This document shows, one piece after another, positions 24,922-33,937 of a stretch of DNA of 64,000 bases (within the stretch, counting starts at the first letter, position 1; every line of letters starts with the position of its first letter). The DNA lies in NCBI GenBank assembly GCA_965237855.1, contig CBDEGK010000008.1, positions 1 through 64,000 of the forward strand. The letters are read 5' to 3'. A program made the position numbers and the translations under genes. The notes below the pieces were generated by a model that was not told the DNA's origin, did no database searches, and was given only the letters and a program-made list of their open reading frames with translations. This DNA comes from CBDEGK01 sp965237855. Lineage in GTDB: Bacteria; Pseudomonadota; Gammaproteobacteria; Pseudomonadales; Halieaceae.

Positions 24922-26733
24922 ATGATTGAAAAGCTTCGCAATATCGCCATCATTGCCCACGTTGACCATGGCAAGACTACCCTGGTGGACTGCTTGTTGC
25001 AGCAGTCTGGCACCCTCGACCGCCGCAGCCAGTCGGTGGAGCGGATTATGGACTCCAATGACCAGGAGCGAGAGCGCGGGATTACCATCCTCGCCAAGAA
25101 TACCGCCATCAGCTGGAACGACTATCGCATTAACATTGTCGATACCCCTGGCCACGCTGACTTTGGCGGTGAGGTTGAGCGGGTATTGTCGATGGTCGAC
25201 AGTGTGCTGTTACTGGTTGATGCGGTTGATGGCCCGATGCCGCAGACCCGCTTCGTGACTCAGAAAGCCTTCGAGCAGGGTCTCAACCCGATTGTGGTGA
25301 TTAACAAGGTTGATCGCCCCGGTGCGCGACCAGACTGGGTGGTAGACCAGGTATTTGATCTGTTTGATCGACTCGGCGCCACTGAAGAGCAGTTGGACTT
25401 TCCCATTGTTTTTGCCTCGGCACTGGAGGGAACATCCGCCCTCAATCACGAAGACATGGGCACTGATATGCAGGCGCTGTTTGAGACAGTGATCGGGGAA
25501 ATTCCGGCACCCGCTGTGGACCGCGACGGCGCCTTGCAGATGCAGATCTCGGCACTGGATTATTCCAGTTATGTGGGGGTGATTGGAGTTGGTCGAATTA
25601 GCCGCGGCACATTGTCGCCCAATACCCCGGTGACGCTGATTGATAATGAAGGTAATACCCGCAAGGGCAAAATTCTTAACGTCATGGGCTATATGGGTCT
25701 GGAGCGTGCGGATATAGAGCTGGCTGAAGCCGGCGATATTGTCTGTGTTACCGGTATCGATGGTCTAAATATTTCCGACACGCTGTGTGATCCCACTCAG
25801 GTAGAGGCCATGCCGCCGTTGACGGTAGACGAGCCGACGGTGAGTATGACTTTCCAGGTCAATGATTCACCCTTTGCCGGCAAGGAAGGCAAGTATGTCA
25901 CCTCTCGAAATATCAGAGAGCGGCTGGAGCGTGAACTCATCCACAATGTGGCGTTGCGGGTAGCGCCGGGCGACAGTCCGGACAAGTTTGTGGTGTCAGG
26001 GCGGGGCGAATTGCATCTGTCGGTATTGATCGAAAGCATGCGGCGGGAAGGCTTTGAGTTGGGAGTCTCTCGTGCTGAAGTGATACAGCGCGAGGTAGAT
26101 GGAGAGATTCAAGAGCCTTTTGAGCAACTGGTTGTCGACTGCGAGAGTTCCCATCAGGGCGCAGTCATGGAAGAGCTGGGTCGGCGTCGCGCTGATATCA
26201 AAAATATGGTGCCCGATGGTCAGGGTCGTGTGCGTATGGAGTTCATTGTGCCAGCACGTGGACTGATCGGTTTCCGTTCTCTGTTTCTAACGCTCACCTC
26301 CGGTAGTGGCATTCTCACGCACATTTTTGACCACTATGGCCCGATCAAAACCTCGGAGGCCATCACGCGAAAAAATGGGGTTCTGGTCTCGTTGGTTAAA
26401 GGCAAGGTTTTAGGCTTTTCGTTGTTTAACTTGCAGGAGCGGGGTCGCATGTTCCTTGATCCCAATGTCGACGTTTATGAAGGACAGATTATTGGGTTGC
26501 ACAGCCGTGGCAACGATCTGACCGTGAACCCCACCAAGGGCAAGCAGCTTACCAATGTACGTGCCTCCGGCACGGATGAGGCGATAATTTTGACGCCGCC
26601 TATCAGGCATACGTTGGAGCAGGCCCTGGAGTTTATCGAAGACGATGAACTGGTGGAGGTGACGCCCGATAGCATCCGCCTGCGCAAGAAAATGTTGATC
26701 GAACATGAGCGACGTCGGGCAGGGCGTATTTAG
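24922..26733 (+). CDS. typA: Ribosome-associated GTPase TypA/BipA
   Basis: A translational GTPase related to EF-G that helps 50S assembly and stress responses, notably at low temperature. The 603-residue protein is full length. G1 is AHVDHGKT at 12-19, the switch II region is DTPGH at 74-78, and NKVD lies at 128-131. EF-G-like domains follow and the C-terminal BipA domain ends in a basic tail (KKMLIEHERRRAGR). It follows thiI after about 100 bases in which no strong terminator is seen, so part of its transcription may be shared. Confidence 0.97.
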   Translation: MIEKLRNIAIIAHVDHGKTTLVDCLLQQSGTLDRRSQSVERIMDSNDQERERGITILAKNTAISWNDYRINIVDTPGHADFGGEVERVLSMVDSVLLLVDAVDGPMPQTRFVTQKAFEQGLNPIVVINKVDRPGARPDWVVDQVFDLFDRLGATEEQLDFPIVFASALEGTSALNHEDMGTDMQALFETVIGEIPAPAVDRDGALQMQISALDYSSYVGVIGVGRISRGTLSPNTPVTLIDNEGNTRKGKILNVMGYMGLERADIELAEAGDIVCVTGIDGLNISDTLCDPTQVEAMPPLTVDEPTVSMTFQVNDSPFAGKEGKYVTSRNIRERLERELIHNVALRVAPGDSPDKFVVSGRGELHLSVLIESMRREGFELGVSRAEVIQREVDGEIQEPFEQLVVDCESSHQGAVMEELGRRRADIKNMVPDGQGRVRMEFIVPARGLIGFRSLFLTLTSGSGILTHIFDHYGPIKTSEAITRKNGVLVSLVKGKVLGFSLFNLQERGRMFLDPNVDVYEGQIIGLHSRGNDLTVNPTKGKQLTNVRASGTDEAIILTPPIRHTLEQALEFIEDDELVEVTPDSIRLRKKMLIEHERRRAGRI

Positions 26734-26765
26734 GGCCGCTTCAGGGCTGGACTATACTTGGGGCT

Positions 26766-27734
26766 ATGTTGATGCTCTACCCCGAGATCAAGCCCTATCA
26801 ATTGCACCGGTTGCCGGTGCAGTCACCTCACGAACTCTATGTAGAGGAGAGTGGCGACCCGGACGGCATCCCCGTGTTATTTGTTCATGGCGGCCCCGGC
26901 GCCGGTTGCGATTCCCGTAACCGCTGTTTCTTTGACCCCGAGAAATACCGCATTATCTTGTTCGACCAGCGCGGCAGTGGCCGTTCAACGCCGCACGCGG
27001 CATTGGAGCACAACCACACCGACGCATTACTGGCTGATATGGAAGCCATCCGGGAATTGCTCGGTGTCGAGCGGTGGCTACTGTTCGGAGGTTCCTGGGG
27101 AAGCACCCTGAGCATTCTGTATGCTCAGAAACAGCCAGAGCGCGTCCTGGGGCTTATTCTCCGCGGTATCTTCCTGGCCCGCGGTCAGGATGCTCAGTGG
27201 TTTTACCAGGAAGGGGCCAGTCGCTTGTTTCCCGATCACTGGGAAGACTATGTGCGACCAGTGGCGGAGTCTGACCGTGGCGATTTTATCAGCGCGTACT
27301 ACAAGATGCTGACCGGAGAAAATGAACTGGCTCGCATGGCTGCCGCCAAGGCCTGGTCGGGCTGGGAGGCCCACTGCGCGACCTTGAGACCCAATCTGGA
27401 GGTTGTGCATCAAATGGGTGATCCGCACATGGCCTTGGCGCTGGCGAGATTGGAAGCACACTACTGTATTAACGATTTCTTCATCGAGGAAAACCAGATT
27501 CTGCAGCAGGTGGATCGACTCAAGGGACTTCCCGGGATCCTGGTGCATGGCCGCTACGATATGGTTTGCCCATTGGAGAATGCCTTCAGCCTGCATCGCC
27601 GATGGCACGATTCTGAGCTCAATATTGTGCGGGATGCCGGTCATGCCGCCTCTGAACCCAGCATTACCGATGCCCTGATTCGGGCTACCCGTCAGATGGC
27701 CGAACGCTTCCAGGAGTTGGAGTCCAGGATTTGA
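26766..27734 (+). CDS. pip: Proline iminopeptidase
   Basis: A cytoplasmic alpha/beta-hydrolase (peptidase S33) that removes N-terminal proline from peptides. The 322-residue protein shows the oxyanion motif HGGPGAG (41-47), the nucleophile elbow GGSWGS with Ser110, an Asp in HGRYDMVCP and the catalytic His in DAGHAASEP. The second ATG (26772) gives the more typical MLYPEIKPY start. Its stop overlaps the dtd start by four bases, so the two are cotranscribed. Confidence 0.95.
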   Translation: MLMLYPEIKPYQLHRLPVQSPHELYVEESGDPDGIPVLFVHGGPGAGCDSRNRCFFDPEKYRIILFDQRGSGRSTPHAALEHNHTDALLADMEAIRELLGVERWLLFGGSWGSTLSILYAQKQPERVLGLILRGIFLARGQDAQWFYQEGASRLFPDHWEDYVRPVAESDRGDFISAYYKMLTGENELARMAAAKAWSGWEAHCATLRPNLEVVHQMGDPHMALALARLEAHYCINDFFIEENQILQQVDRLKGLPGILVHGRYDMVCPLENAFSLHRRWHDSELNIVRDAGHAASEPSITDALIRATRQMAERFQELESRI

Positions 27735-28177
27735 AGGCACTTTTGCAGCGGGTAAGCCGTGCGTCGGTAGAAGTAGAGGGTTCAATGGTTGGAGAGCTCG
27801 GCCCCGGTCTGTTGGTATTGCTGGGCCTGGATAAGGGTGACAGTGAGCTAGAAGCGAGTCGCCTGCTGGAGAAGGTATTGAGCTACCGGGTATTTTCCGA
27901 CTCCGACGGACGTATGAACCTGAGTGTCCGCGACACCGGGGGTGGCGTGTTGCTAATTTCCCAGTTCACGCTGTCAGCGGACACCGGTAAAGGGCTGCGG
28001 CCCAGCTTTTCTTCAGCGATGCCTCCGGCAGAGGCGGAACAATTGTATCAGCGCTGCTGTGAGCTGCTGGCCAGCACCCACGATCAGGTGGCGACAGGGT
28101 GCTTTGGGGCCGACATGAAGGTCTCGCTGGTCAATGACGGCCCGGTAACGTTTTTACTGGAAGTTAATCCCGGCTGA
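27731..28177 (+). CDS. dtd: D-aminoacyl-tRNA deacylase
   Basis: Dtd hydrolyses D-amino acids from mischarged tRNA. The 148-residue protein has the active-site SQFTLSAD segment and the Gly-cisPro motif NDGPVTF near the end. Translation must begin at TTG 27731, which overlaps the pip stop (TTGA); the family start MKALLQRV follows at once. The 3' end overlaps the convergent dehydrogenase gene by 14 bases. Confidence 0.96.
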   Translation: MKALLQRVSRASVEVEGSMVGELGPGLLVLLGLDKGDSELEASRLLEKVLSYRVFSDSDGRMNLSVRDTGGGVLLISQFTLSADTGKGLRPSFSSAMPPAEAEQLYQRCCELLASTHDQVATGCFGADMKVSLVNDGPVTFLLEVNPG

Positions 28178-29642
28178 GCAGGTAGTGGGCCAGCTGCTGG
28201 CGCTGATCAGTACTCAGCTCATAGCGTGGCATAGGCGGTGTGGGCGCCAGGAAGTACCCGCTAAGGGATTCCAGGTCATAGCGGCCGTGCAGTTGATCGA
28301 GGATCACGGGGGTCGCTGAATCCTCATTGTGACATTCTCCGCAGGGCAGGTTGCGATACAGCAATTCACCGGCCAGGGCCAGATCTGGATCGGTAGTCAG
28401 CGCCGCTCGAGGTACTACCGCGGCAACTACCTCTTCTGCGGGGATGGCAGCACGGGGTTGTACGGAAGTGAGTTGTTCGTGGGAAACCCGGTAAATTACC
28501 CGGGCGTAGTCGTCTGATATGAAATAACCGCCCTGGCCATCGCCACTGATGTCCACTGGCCGACCGACGATGTCTCCATCCTGCTCGAAGCCCCACATGA
28601 AGTCTGTCGCGCTAATGTTTTCCCCCTCATCCCAATGCAGAGCCACTACCTTGTAGCCGTCGGGTGTCGATCGATTCCATGATCCGTGCAGGGCCACCAA
28701 CGCTGTGCGCGCCTGACTGGCGCTGAAATGTATACCTAAGGGCGCATTGTGTGCACGAAAAGCGTAGGCCGGCGCTATCGCGCTCTGCTGCAGGTGTTGC
28801 TTGCCCTCGCCGATATCCGGGTCCAGTTCGTTGTTGCCATTCAGGTAGGGCCAGCCGTAGAAGCCATTCCTCTCGATGCGGTTGAGTTCACAGGGTGGGT
28901 AGTCATCTCCAAGCATATCCCGGCCATTATCCGTGGCATACAGCGCGCCGTTCCAGGGTGCAAAATCCAGGCCGACACTGTTGCGTAGACCACTGGCGTA
29001 GACCTCCCCGGCGCTGCCATCGGGGCGATAACGCATAATGGCGGCTCGTCTAGAGTCAGATTCTTCACAGACATTACAGGTTGAGCCCATGGCGACGTAC
29101 ATCCAGCCGTCGCTGTCGATGCGGACGGTCTTACTCCAGTGATTACCGTTGTCGGTCAGCCCGGCGACAACAATGTTGTAGTCGCCGCTCAATTCACCTG
29201 CCACGGCATCGTAGGCCACTCGGCCAATCTGGTTGGATTCGGCGACGTAGAGATAGCCATCGTGCAACTCAAGGCCGAGGGGGCGGGTTAATCCTGACAG
29301 CAGGGCTCGCTGCTGGTCGGCGCGGCCGTCGCCGTCGGTGTCGCTGAGTTGAATAATCTCACTGCTGCCGGGGCTGGAAACCAGTAGCCGGTTATCGTCA
29401 ACCCGCTTGAGCATACGCGGATTGGTGATGCCCCTGGCGAAAATGCTGAGGTGATAGCCGTTGGGAACTTGTAGGCGCTGTAGCAGTTCGTCGCTGGAGG
29501 TATTGGCGCCGCTGCCGGTGGCCACGTTGAGTACCATCTGCAGGCTGCTGATGTGGATGCCCGGAGCGAAGGCAAATGCCAGTGCTGCCAGTGCTATAAG
29601 ACCGCCCAACCCCAGGCTCAATATCTTGATGAATCTTCCCAT
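28164..29642 (-). CDS. Soluble sugar (sorbosone/glucose-type) dehydrogenase with c-type haem motif
   Basis: A 492-residue exported or membrane-anchored protein. The N-terminal hydrophobic stretch (ILSLGLGGLIALAALAFAFA) is a signal or anchor. A six-bladed beta-propeller of the soluble glucose/L-sorbosone dehydrogenase type follows (LTRPLGLELHDGYLYVAES, ATDNGRDMLGDDYPPCELN). The C-terminus has a short cytochrome-c-like region with CGECH near residue 435 and MPRY, a possible axial Met. It could oxidise a sugar or aldehyde in the periplasm, passing electrons to its own haem. The substrate and the use of PQQ are not shown. It lies seven bases ahead of the GNAT gene on the same strand but in the downstream position. 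Confidence 0.75.
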   Translation of the reverse strand: MGRFIKILSLGLGGLIALAALAFAFAPGIHISSLQMVLNVATGSGANTSSDELLQRLQVPNGYHLSIFARGITNPRMLKRVDDNRLLVSSPGSSEIIQLSDTDGDGRADQQRALLSGLTRPLGLELHDGYLYVAESNQIGRVAYDAVAGELSGDYNIVVAGLTDNGNHWSKTVRIDSDGWMYVAMGSTCNVCEESDSRRAAIMRYRPDGSAGEVYASGLRNSVGLDFAPWNGALYATDNGRDMLGDDYPPCELNRIERNGFYGWPYLNGNNELDPDIGEGKQHLQQSAIAPAYAFRAHNAPLGIHFSASQARTALVALHGSWNRSTPDGYKVVALHWDEGENISATDFMWGFEQDGDIVGRPVDISGDGQGGYFISDDYARVIYRVSHEQLTSVQPRAAIPAEEVVAAVVPRAALTTDPDLALAGELLYRNLPCGECHNEDSATPVILDQLHGRYDLESLSGYFLAPTPPMPRYELSTDQRQQLAHYLLSRD

Positions 29643-29648
29643 TTCGGC

Positions 29649-30098
29649 TTATGCCTCCAGCACCATGTCGATATGAGGAATGCCGTCCTCGTCATAAACG
29701 TCGCCCATTTTCAAAAAGCCATATTCCTCATAAAAGCCTTCGAGGTGCGCCTGGGCGCCAATCTTGATACAACTATTGGGCCATTGCGCACAATTGTATG
29801 CAATTCCGCGGGCCACCAATTCCCGGCCCAGCCCGGTACCCCGAGCAGGCGGCGCGGTGACAATTCTGCCCATTATGCTGTAGCCGCCTTCCTGTTGAGG
29901 CGGCAGGCTGCGTAAATAAGCCTGCAGAACGTCGCCCCGGTAACACCATAAGTGATGGGCATCCCGATCCAGGCCGTCCAGGTCCTGGTACAGGCAATCC
30001 TGCTCTATGACAAAGACCTGCTGGCGCAGGTGCATTATGTCGTAGAGGTTGTTGAGGCTGAGTTGGTGGAAGCGCCCCTGGTGCCATATTGGGGCCAT
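29649..30098 (-). CDS. GNAT N-acetyltransferase, ElaA type
   Basis: A 149-residue acetyltransferase of the ElaA group. The family pattern LYDIMHLRQQVFVIEQDC followed by YQDLDGLD is clear. The acetyl-CoA loop is RGTGLGRELV and the C-terminal strand contains FYEEYGFLKMG. I chose the ATG at 30098, one base after the stop of the FKBP gene, over 30125 because the family starts with the W-x-x-x-x-F region. The substrate is unknown. Probably cotranscribed with the slyD-like gene. Confidence 0.85.
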   Translation of the reverse strand: MAPIWHQGRFHQLSLNNLYDIMHLRQQVFVIEQDCLYQDLDGLDRDAHHLWCYRGDVLQAYLRSLPPQQEGGYSIMGRIVTAPPARGTGLGRELVARGIAYNCAQWPNSCIKIGAQAHLEGFYEEYGFLKMGDVYDEDGIPHIDMVLEA

Positions 30099-30099
30099 C

Positions 30100-30582
30100 T
30101 CAGTGCTGGTGCCCGCCCGGGCCATGGGCGTGTCCGTGGGTAATTTCCTCGGCTTCAGCCGAGCGAATATCGGTGATTTCGATGTCGAACGTCAGCTCCT
30201 GACCTGCCAGGGGGTGATTGGCATCAATATCAGCACTGTGGTGACCCACCTTTAGCACGGTGACGCTGCGTTGGCCTTGCTCAGTATTGATCTGAACAAC
30301 CGCGCCCGCTTCTAATTTTCCCTTGTGGGTAATGTGCTTAATGGGAACCCGCTGCTGTAACTGTTCGTTGCGCAGGCCATAGGCTTTTTCTGGCGGCACC
30401 GTAACCGACACGGTGGCGCCGGCCTCCAGTCCCCTTAAAGCCTCTTCCAGGCCGCGAATGATATTGTTGCGTCCGTGCAGGTAGCGTGCCGGTTCCCCAT
30501 CGCGGGAGGTCTCCAGTTGTTCGCCGGCAGCGTTGCAGAGGGTGTAGTGAAAACTCACCACTGTTTTGTTGGTAACTTGCAT
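30100..30582 (-). CDS. slyD: FKBP-type peptidyl-prolyl isomerase, SlyD-like
   Basis: A 160-residue cytoplasmic isomerase/chaperone. FKBP core residues (LHGRNNIIRGLEEALRGLEAG, VPPEKAYG) flank an insert-in-flap region. The C-terminus is His-rich (HGHAHGPGGHQH), suited to binding nickel or other metals, which suggests a role in hydrogenase or urease maturation or metal storage. It is divergent from the cNMP-binding gene. The 172-base gap (30583-30754) should contain both promoters, but I see no certain boxes. Confidence 0.88.
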   Translation of the reverse strand: MQVTNKTVVSFHYTLCNAAGEQLETSRDGEPARYLHGRNNIIRGLEEALRGLEAGATVSVTVPPEKAYGLRNEQLQQRVPIKHITHKGKLEAGAVVQINTEQGQRSVTVLKVGHHSADIDANHPLAGQELTFDIEITDIRSAEAEEITHGHAHGPGGHQH

Positions 30583-30754
30583 GATTGTGCTTACTGGATA
30601 TCAAAGAGCCCGCATATTACGTGGAATGCCTGTAAAGTGGTAGCATGCAGGGGCGCAGTCCCACTAGGGGGATGCGGTTCGCTCAGGGCCGATTTATTGC
30701 TAAACTAAGCCGCAGGGTGAAACACTAAGTAATAATAGATAAGGGATATGCCCG

Positions 30755-31564
30755 ATGTTGGCAAACGCTGAACTCGCGCAGGACTTTTTTGTTCTCAATC
30801 AACAGTACAAGCGGCTGGTCGCGGCCTTGCTTGAAATCATCGATATCCCATCCATTCCCCTCGAAATTGACGCGACGGACAATGCTATGTTGCGGGGCCT
30901 GGAAGGCGACAAGATCTACCATATCGAGAGCGGCTCACTGACTGCCCGCTACCGTGAGAGAGCGGTCTTCCTGCTCGACGATGGTGACCTGGTGCTGCCA
31001 GATATCGCCGGCAGTAATGATCACGAGATTGCGGTTTCATATTCCAGCGAAAACGGAGCTTCCATGTCGGGCTACCCGGCCATGGAATTTATGCGGCGGG
31101 TGTTTAACGACACTAATGCCTCCAAGCTTTGGACCCGGATATTGATAACCCAGGTCGGAATGCAATTGCGATTGACCGCGTCACTGACTGATGAAGACAC
31201 TCACGCTACCCCTGGCTTCGAAATCTACAATCCGGGCGACATTATTATTCGCCAGGGAGATAAGGCCGATTTCGTTTTCAATCTATCGGAGGGCACGGCG
31301 GAGGTGGTTGTTGATGGCGTTACCGTTGGCGCCATCGGAGAGGGGGAAATTTTCGGAGCCATGGCGGTGCTGACCAATGCCGACCGCACCGCTACCGTGA
31401 TGGCGAAAACACGGTGCTCGGTGGTAAAAGTGCCCAAGGAACAATTTGCGGACCTGATCAAGAGCAACCCCACCACCATCCACAGCCTGCTGATCGATAT
31501 GGCTAATTCCATCGTTAACCTCAACGAACAACTGGTAGGCTTACGCGGAAACTACATGAATTAG
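30755..31564 (+). CDS. Cyclic-nucleotide-binding-domain protein
   Basis: A 269-residue soluble protein. Residues 1-150 are not recognised. The C-terminal region from about 165 is a Crp-type cyclic-nucleotide-binding beta-roll (GDIIIRQGDKADFVFNLSEG, GEGEIFGAMAVLTNADRTAT) without any following helix-turn-helix. In the phosphate-binding cassette the Arg is kept (DRTAT), but the Glu usually found after FG is replaced by Ala (FGAMA), so nucleotide binding may be weak or altered. A hairpin with GCCGCGC/GCGCGGC arms at 31579-31599 follows the gene, without a T-run. Confidence 0.75.
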   Translation: MLANAELAQDFFVLNQQYKRLVAALLEIIDIPSIPLEIDATDNAMLRGLEGDKIYHIESGSLTARYRERAVFLLDDGDLVLPDIAGSNDHEIAVSYSSENGASMSGYPAMEFMRRVFNDTNASKLWTRILITQVGMQLRLTASLTDEDTHATPGFEIYNPGDIIIRQGDKADFVFNLSEGTAEVVVDGVTVGAIGEGEIFGAMAVLTNADRTATVMAKTRCSVVKVPKEQFADLIKSNPTTIHSLLIDMANSIVNLNEQLVGLRGNYMN

Positions 31565-31666
31565 GTTGTTATCCCTTCGCCGCGCAGTTCCGGCGCGGCA
31601 GCATTTGAACGCAGAATATACAGCACTATCTGCACGGCTTACACAACACTACAGGCGAGATGGTGA

Positions 31667-33937
31667 ATGTCTGAAATTATTGAAATTGATGAAGAAGGTA
31701 TCGAGCAGGTATCGCTGAAGCAGTATACCGAAAAGGCCTATCTGGATTATTCCATGTACGTCATTCTCGATCGGGCGCTGCCTAATATTGGCGATGGCCT
31801 CAAGCCGGTGCAGAGACGAATCGTCTACGCAATGAGCGAACTGGGCTTGAAAGCATCAGCCAAGTTCAAGAAATCGGCCCGCACCGTGGGTGACGTTATC
31901 GGTAAATTTCATCCTCACGGTGACAGCGCCGTCTATGAAGCGATGGTATTGATGGCCCAAAGTTTCAGTTATCGCTATCCGCTGATTGGTGGCCAGGGCA
32001 ACTGGGGCTCGCCCGACGATCCCAAATCTTTCGCTGCCATGCGTTACACCGAATCCCGCCTGACAAAATATGCGGATGTCTTGCTGTCTGAACTGGGGCA
32101 GGGCACCGTCGACTGGGCCCCAAATTTTGACGGTACCCTGGACGAGCCCTCTGTGCTGCCGGCACAGGTGCCCAATATTATTCTGAACGGCACCACTGGC
32201 ATTGCCGTGGGTATGGCCACGGATATTCCCCCTCACAATTTGCGCGAAGTCGTCACGGCGGCGATACGTATGCTGGAAAAGCCGAAATCCACGGTCAGGG
32301 AGCTGTGTGAGCATGTCCTCGGTCCGGATTATCCCACCGAGGCGGAGATTATTACGCCGCGAGACGAGATTCTAGAGATGTATGAGAGCGGGCGCGGCTC
32401 TATGCGTATGCGCGCTATCTGGGGCAGGGAGAGTGGCGATGTAGTCATCACGGCCCTGCCTCACCAGGTGTCGGGGTCAAAGGTGCTCGAGCAAATTGCG
32501 CAACAGATGCAGGCCAAGAAACTGCCGATGGTGGCAGATTTACGAGATGAATCCGATCATGAAAATCCAACCCGCCTGGTGATAATCCCGCGTTCGAACC
32601 GGATTGATCTCGAAGCCCTGATGAGTCACCTGTTTGCGACTACGGACCTGGAGCGCAGCTACCGGGTCAATCTCAACATGATTGGCATCGACGGCCGGCC
32701 CGGTGTGAAAGGCCTGGACAAGATCCTCAAGGAATGGCTCAAGTTCCGCGCCTCCACGGTTCGCAGGCGCCTGGAATATCGCCTGGAGAAAGTACTGCGC
32801 CGACTGCACATACTGGATGGTTACTTGACGGCATTTCTCAATATCGATGAAGTCATCCACATCATACGTACCGAGGATAAACCCAAACCGGCGCTGATCA
32901 AGCGCTTCAAGCTGAGCGACGACCAGGCCGAGGCAGTCCTTGAACTGAAGCTGCGCCACCTGGCCAAGTTGGAAGAAATGAAGATCAAAGGAGAGCAAGA
33001 TGAGCTCTCTGAAGAGCGCGATAAGCTGCAAAAAATCCTCAAGTCAGAGGCGCGCCTTAAAACTCTGATTAAGCAAGAGCTGTTAGCCGTTGCCGAAGAG
33101 TTCGGTGATGAGCGGAGATCTCCGCTGGTAGAGCGGAGGGAAGCCACTGCTTTCTCCGAGCTGGAACTTATGACTAACGACCCGATTACTATTGTGATGT
33201 CAGAAAAGGGTTGGATTCGTGCTGCCAAGGGCCACGAAATAGATCCAGGTACGCTCAGTTACAAATCGGGAGATAGCTACAAAATGTCTGTCTGTGGGCG
33301 CACCAATATGGCTGCAGTGATACTGGATTCTACAGGCCGTGCCTATACCATCCCCACCCATAACCTGCCCTCGGCGCGGGGGCAGGGAGAGCCCGTCACC
33401 GGTCGTATTAATCCGCCCTCGGGGGCAACCTTTGAAAGCCTCATGACCGGTGGCGATGACAGTCTCTATCTCCTTGCCAGCGACGCGGGTTATGGATTTG
33501 TCGCCAAGCTTTCTGACCTGCAGACCAAGAACAAATCCGGCAAAGGGGTACTAAACTTGCCCAAGGGGAGCCAGGTGCTGAATGCGGCGCCGGTGTCTGA
33601 TATCGACCGGTCATTTGTTGTTGCGGTAAGTAATGAGGGGCGACTGCTCATATTCCCACTGCCTGACCTGCCGCAGTTGGCGCGGGGGAAAGGCAACAAA
33701 ATCATCGGCATTCCCGGACCCCGTGTACAGGCACGTGAAGAGTTTATGCTCGCGATCCAGGTGCTGCGGGAAACAGACTCCCTGGTTGTTCACGCCGGCA
33801 AGCGACACCTGAGCCTGAAGTTCTCAGAACTGGAACATTATCGGGGGGAGCGCGGTCGCCGTGGCAACAAGCTGCCGCGCGGTTTCCAGAAGGTGGACCG
33901 TATTGAGATTGAGCACAAAGGCGGCGAATCGGACTAG
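31667..33937 (+). CDS. parC: DNA topoisomerase IV subunit A
   Basis: ParC cuts and rejoins DNA with ParE to decatenate daughter chromosomes. The 756-residue protein has the catalytic Tyr127 in RYTESRLTKYA. Ser87 and Glu91 in HPHGDSAVYE correspond to E. coli Ser80/Glu84, the quinolone-contact positions in their susceptible form. C-terminal beta-pinwheel blades follow. parE is not in the window. The 3' end overlaps the convergent AhpA-like gene by four bases. Confidence 0.97.
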   Translation: MSEIIEIDEEGIEQVSLKQYTEKAYLDYSMYVILDRALPNIGDGLKPVQRRIVYAMSELGLKASAKFKKSARTVGDVIGKFHPHGDSAVYEAMVLMAQSFSYRYPLIGGQGNWGSPDDPKSFAAMRYTESRLTKYADVLLSELGQGTVDWAPNFDGTLDEPSVLPAQVPNIILNGTTGIAVGMATDIPPHNLREVVTAAIRMLEKPKSTVRELCEHVLGPDYPTEAEIITPRDEILEMYESGRGSMRMRAIWGRESGDVVITALPHQVSGSKVLEQIAQQMQAKKLPMVADLRDESDHENPTRLVIIPRSNRIDLEALMSHLFATTDLERSYRVNLNMIGIDGRPGVKGLDKILKEWLKFRASTVRRRLEYRLEKVLRRLHILDGYLTAFLNIDEVIHIIRTEDKPKPALIKRFKLSDDQAEAVLELKLRHLAKLEEMKIKGEQDELSEERDKLQKILKSEARLKTLIKQELLAVAEEFGDERRSPLVERREATAFSELELMTNDPITIVMSEKGWIRAAKGHEIDPGTLSYKSGDSYKMSVCGRTNMAAVILDSTGRAYTIPTHNLPSARGQGEPVTGRINPPSGATFESLMTGGDDSLYLLASDAGYGFVAKLSDLQTKNKSGKGVLNLPKGSQVLNAAPVSDIDRSFVVAVSNEGRLLIFPLPDLPQLARGKGNKIIGIPGPRVQAREEFMLAIQVLRETDSLVVHAGKRHLSLKFSELEHYRGERGRRGNKLPRGFQKVDRIEIEHKGGESD

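Noticed and set aside
31579..31599. Rho-independent terminator after the cNMP gene
   Set aside because: A good 7-base stem exists but no T-run follows, so I list it only as a hairpin in that gene's entry.
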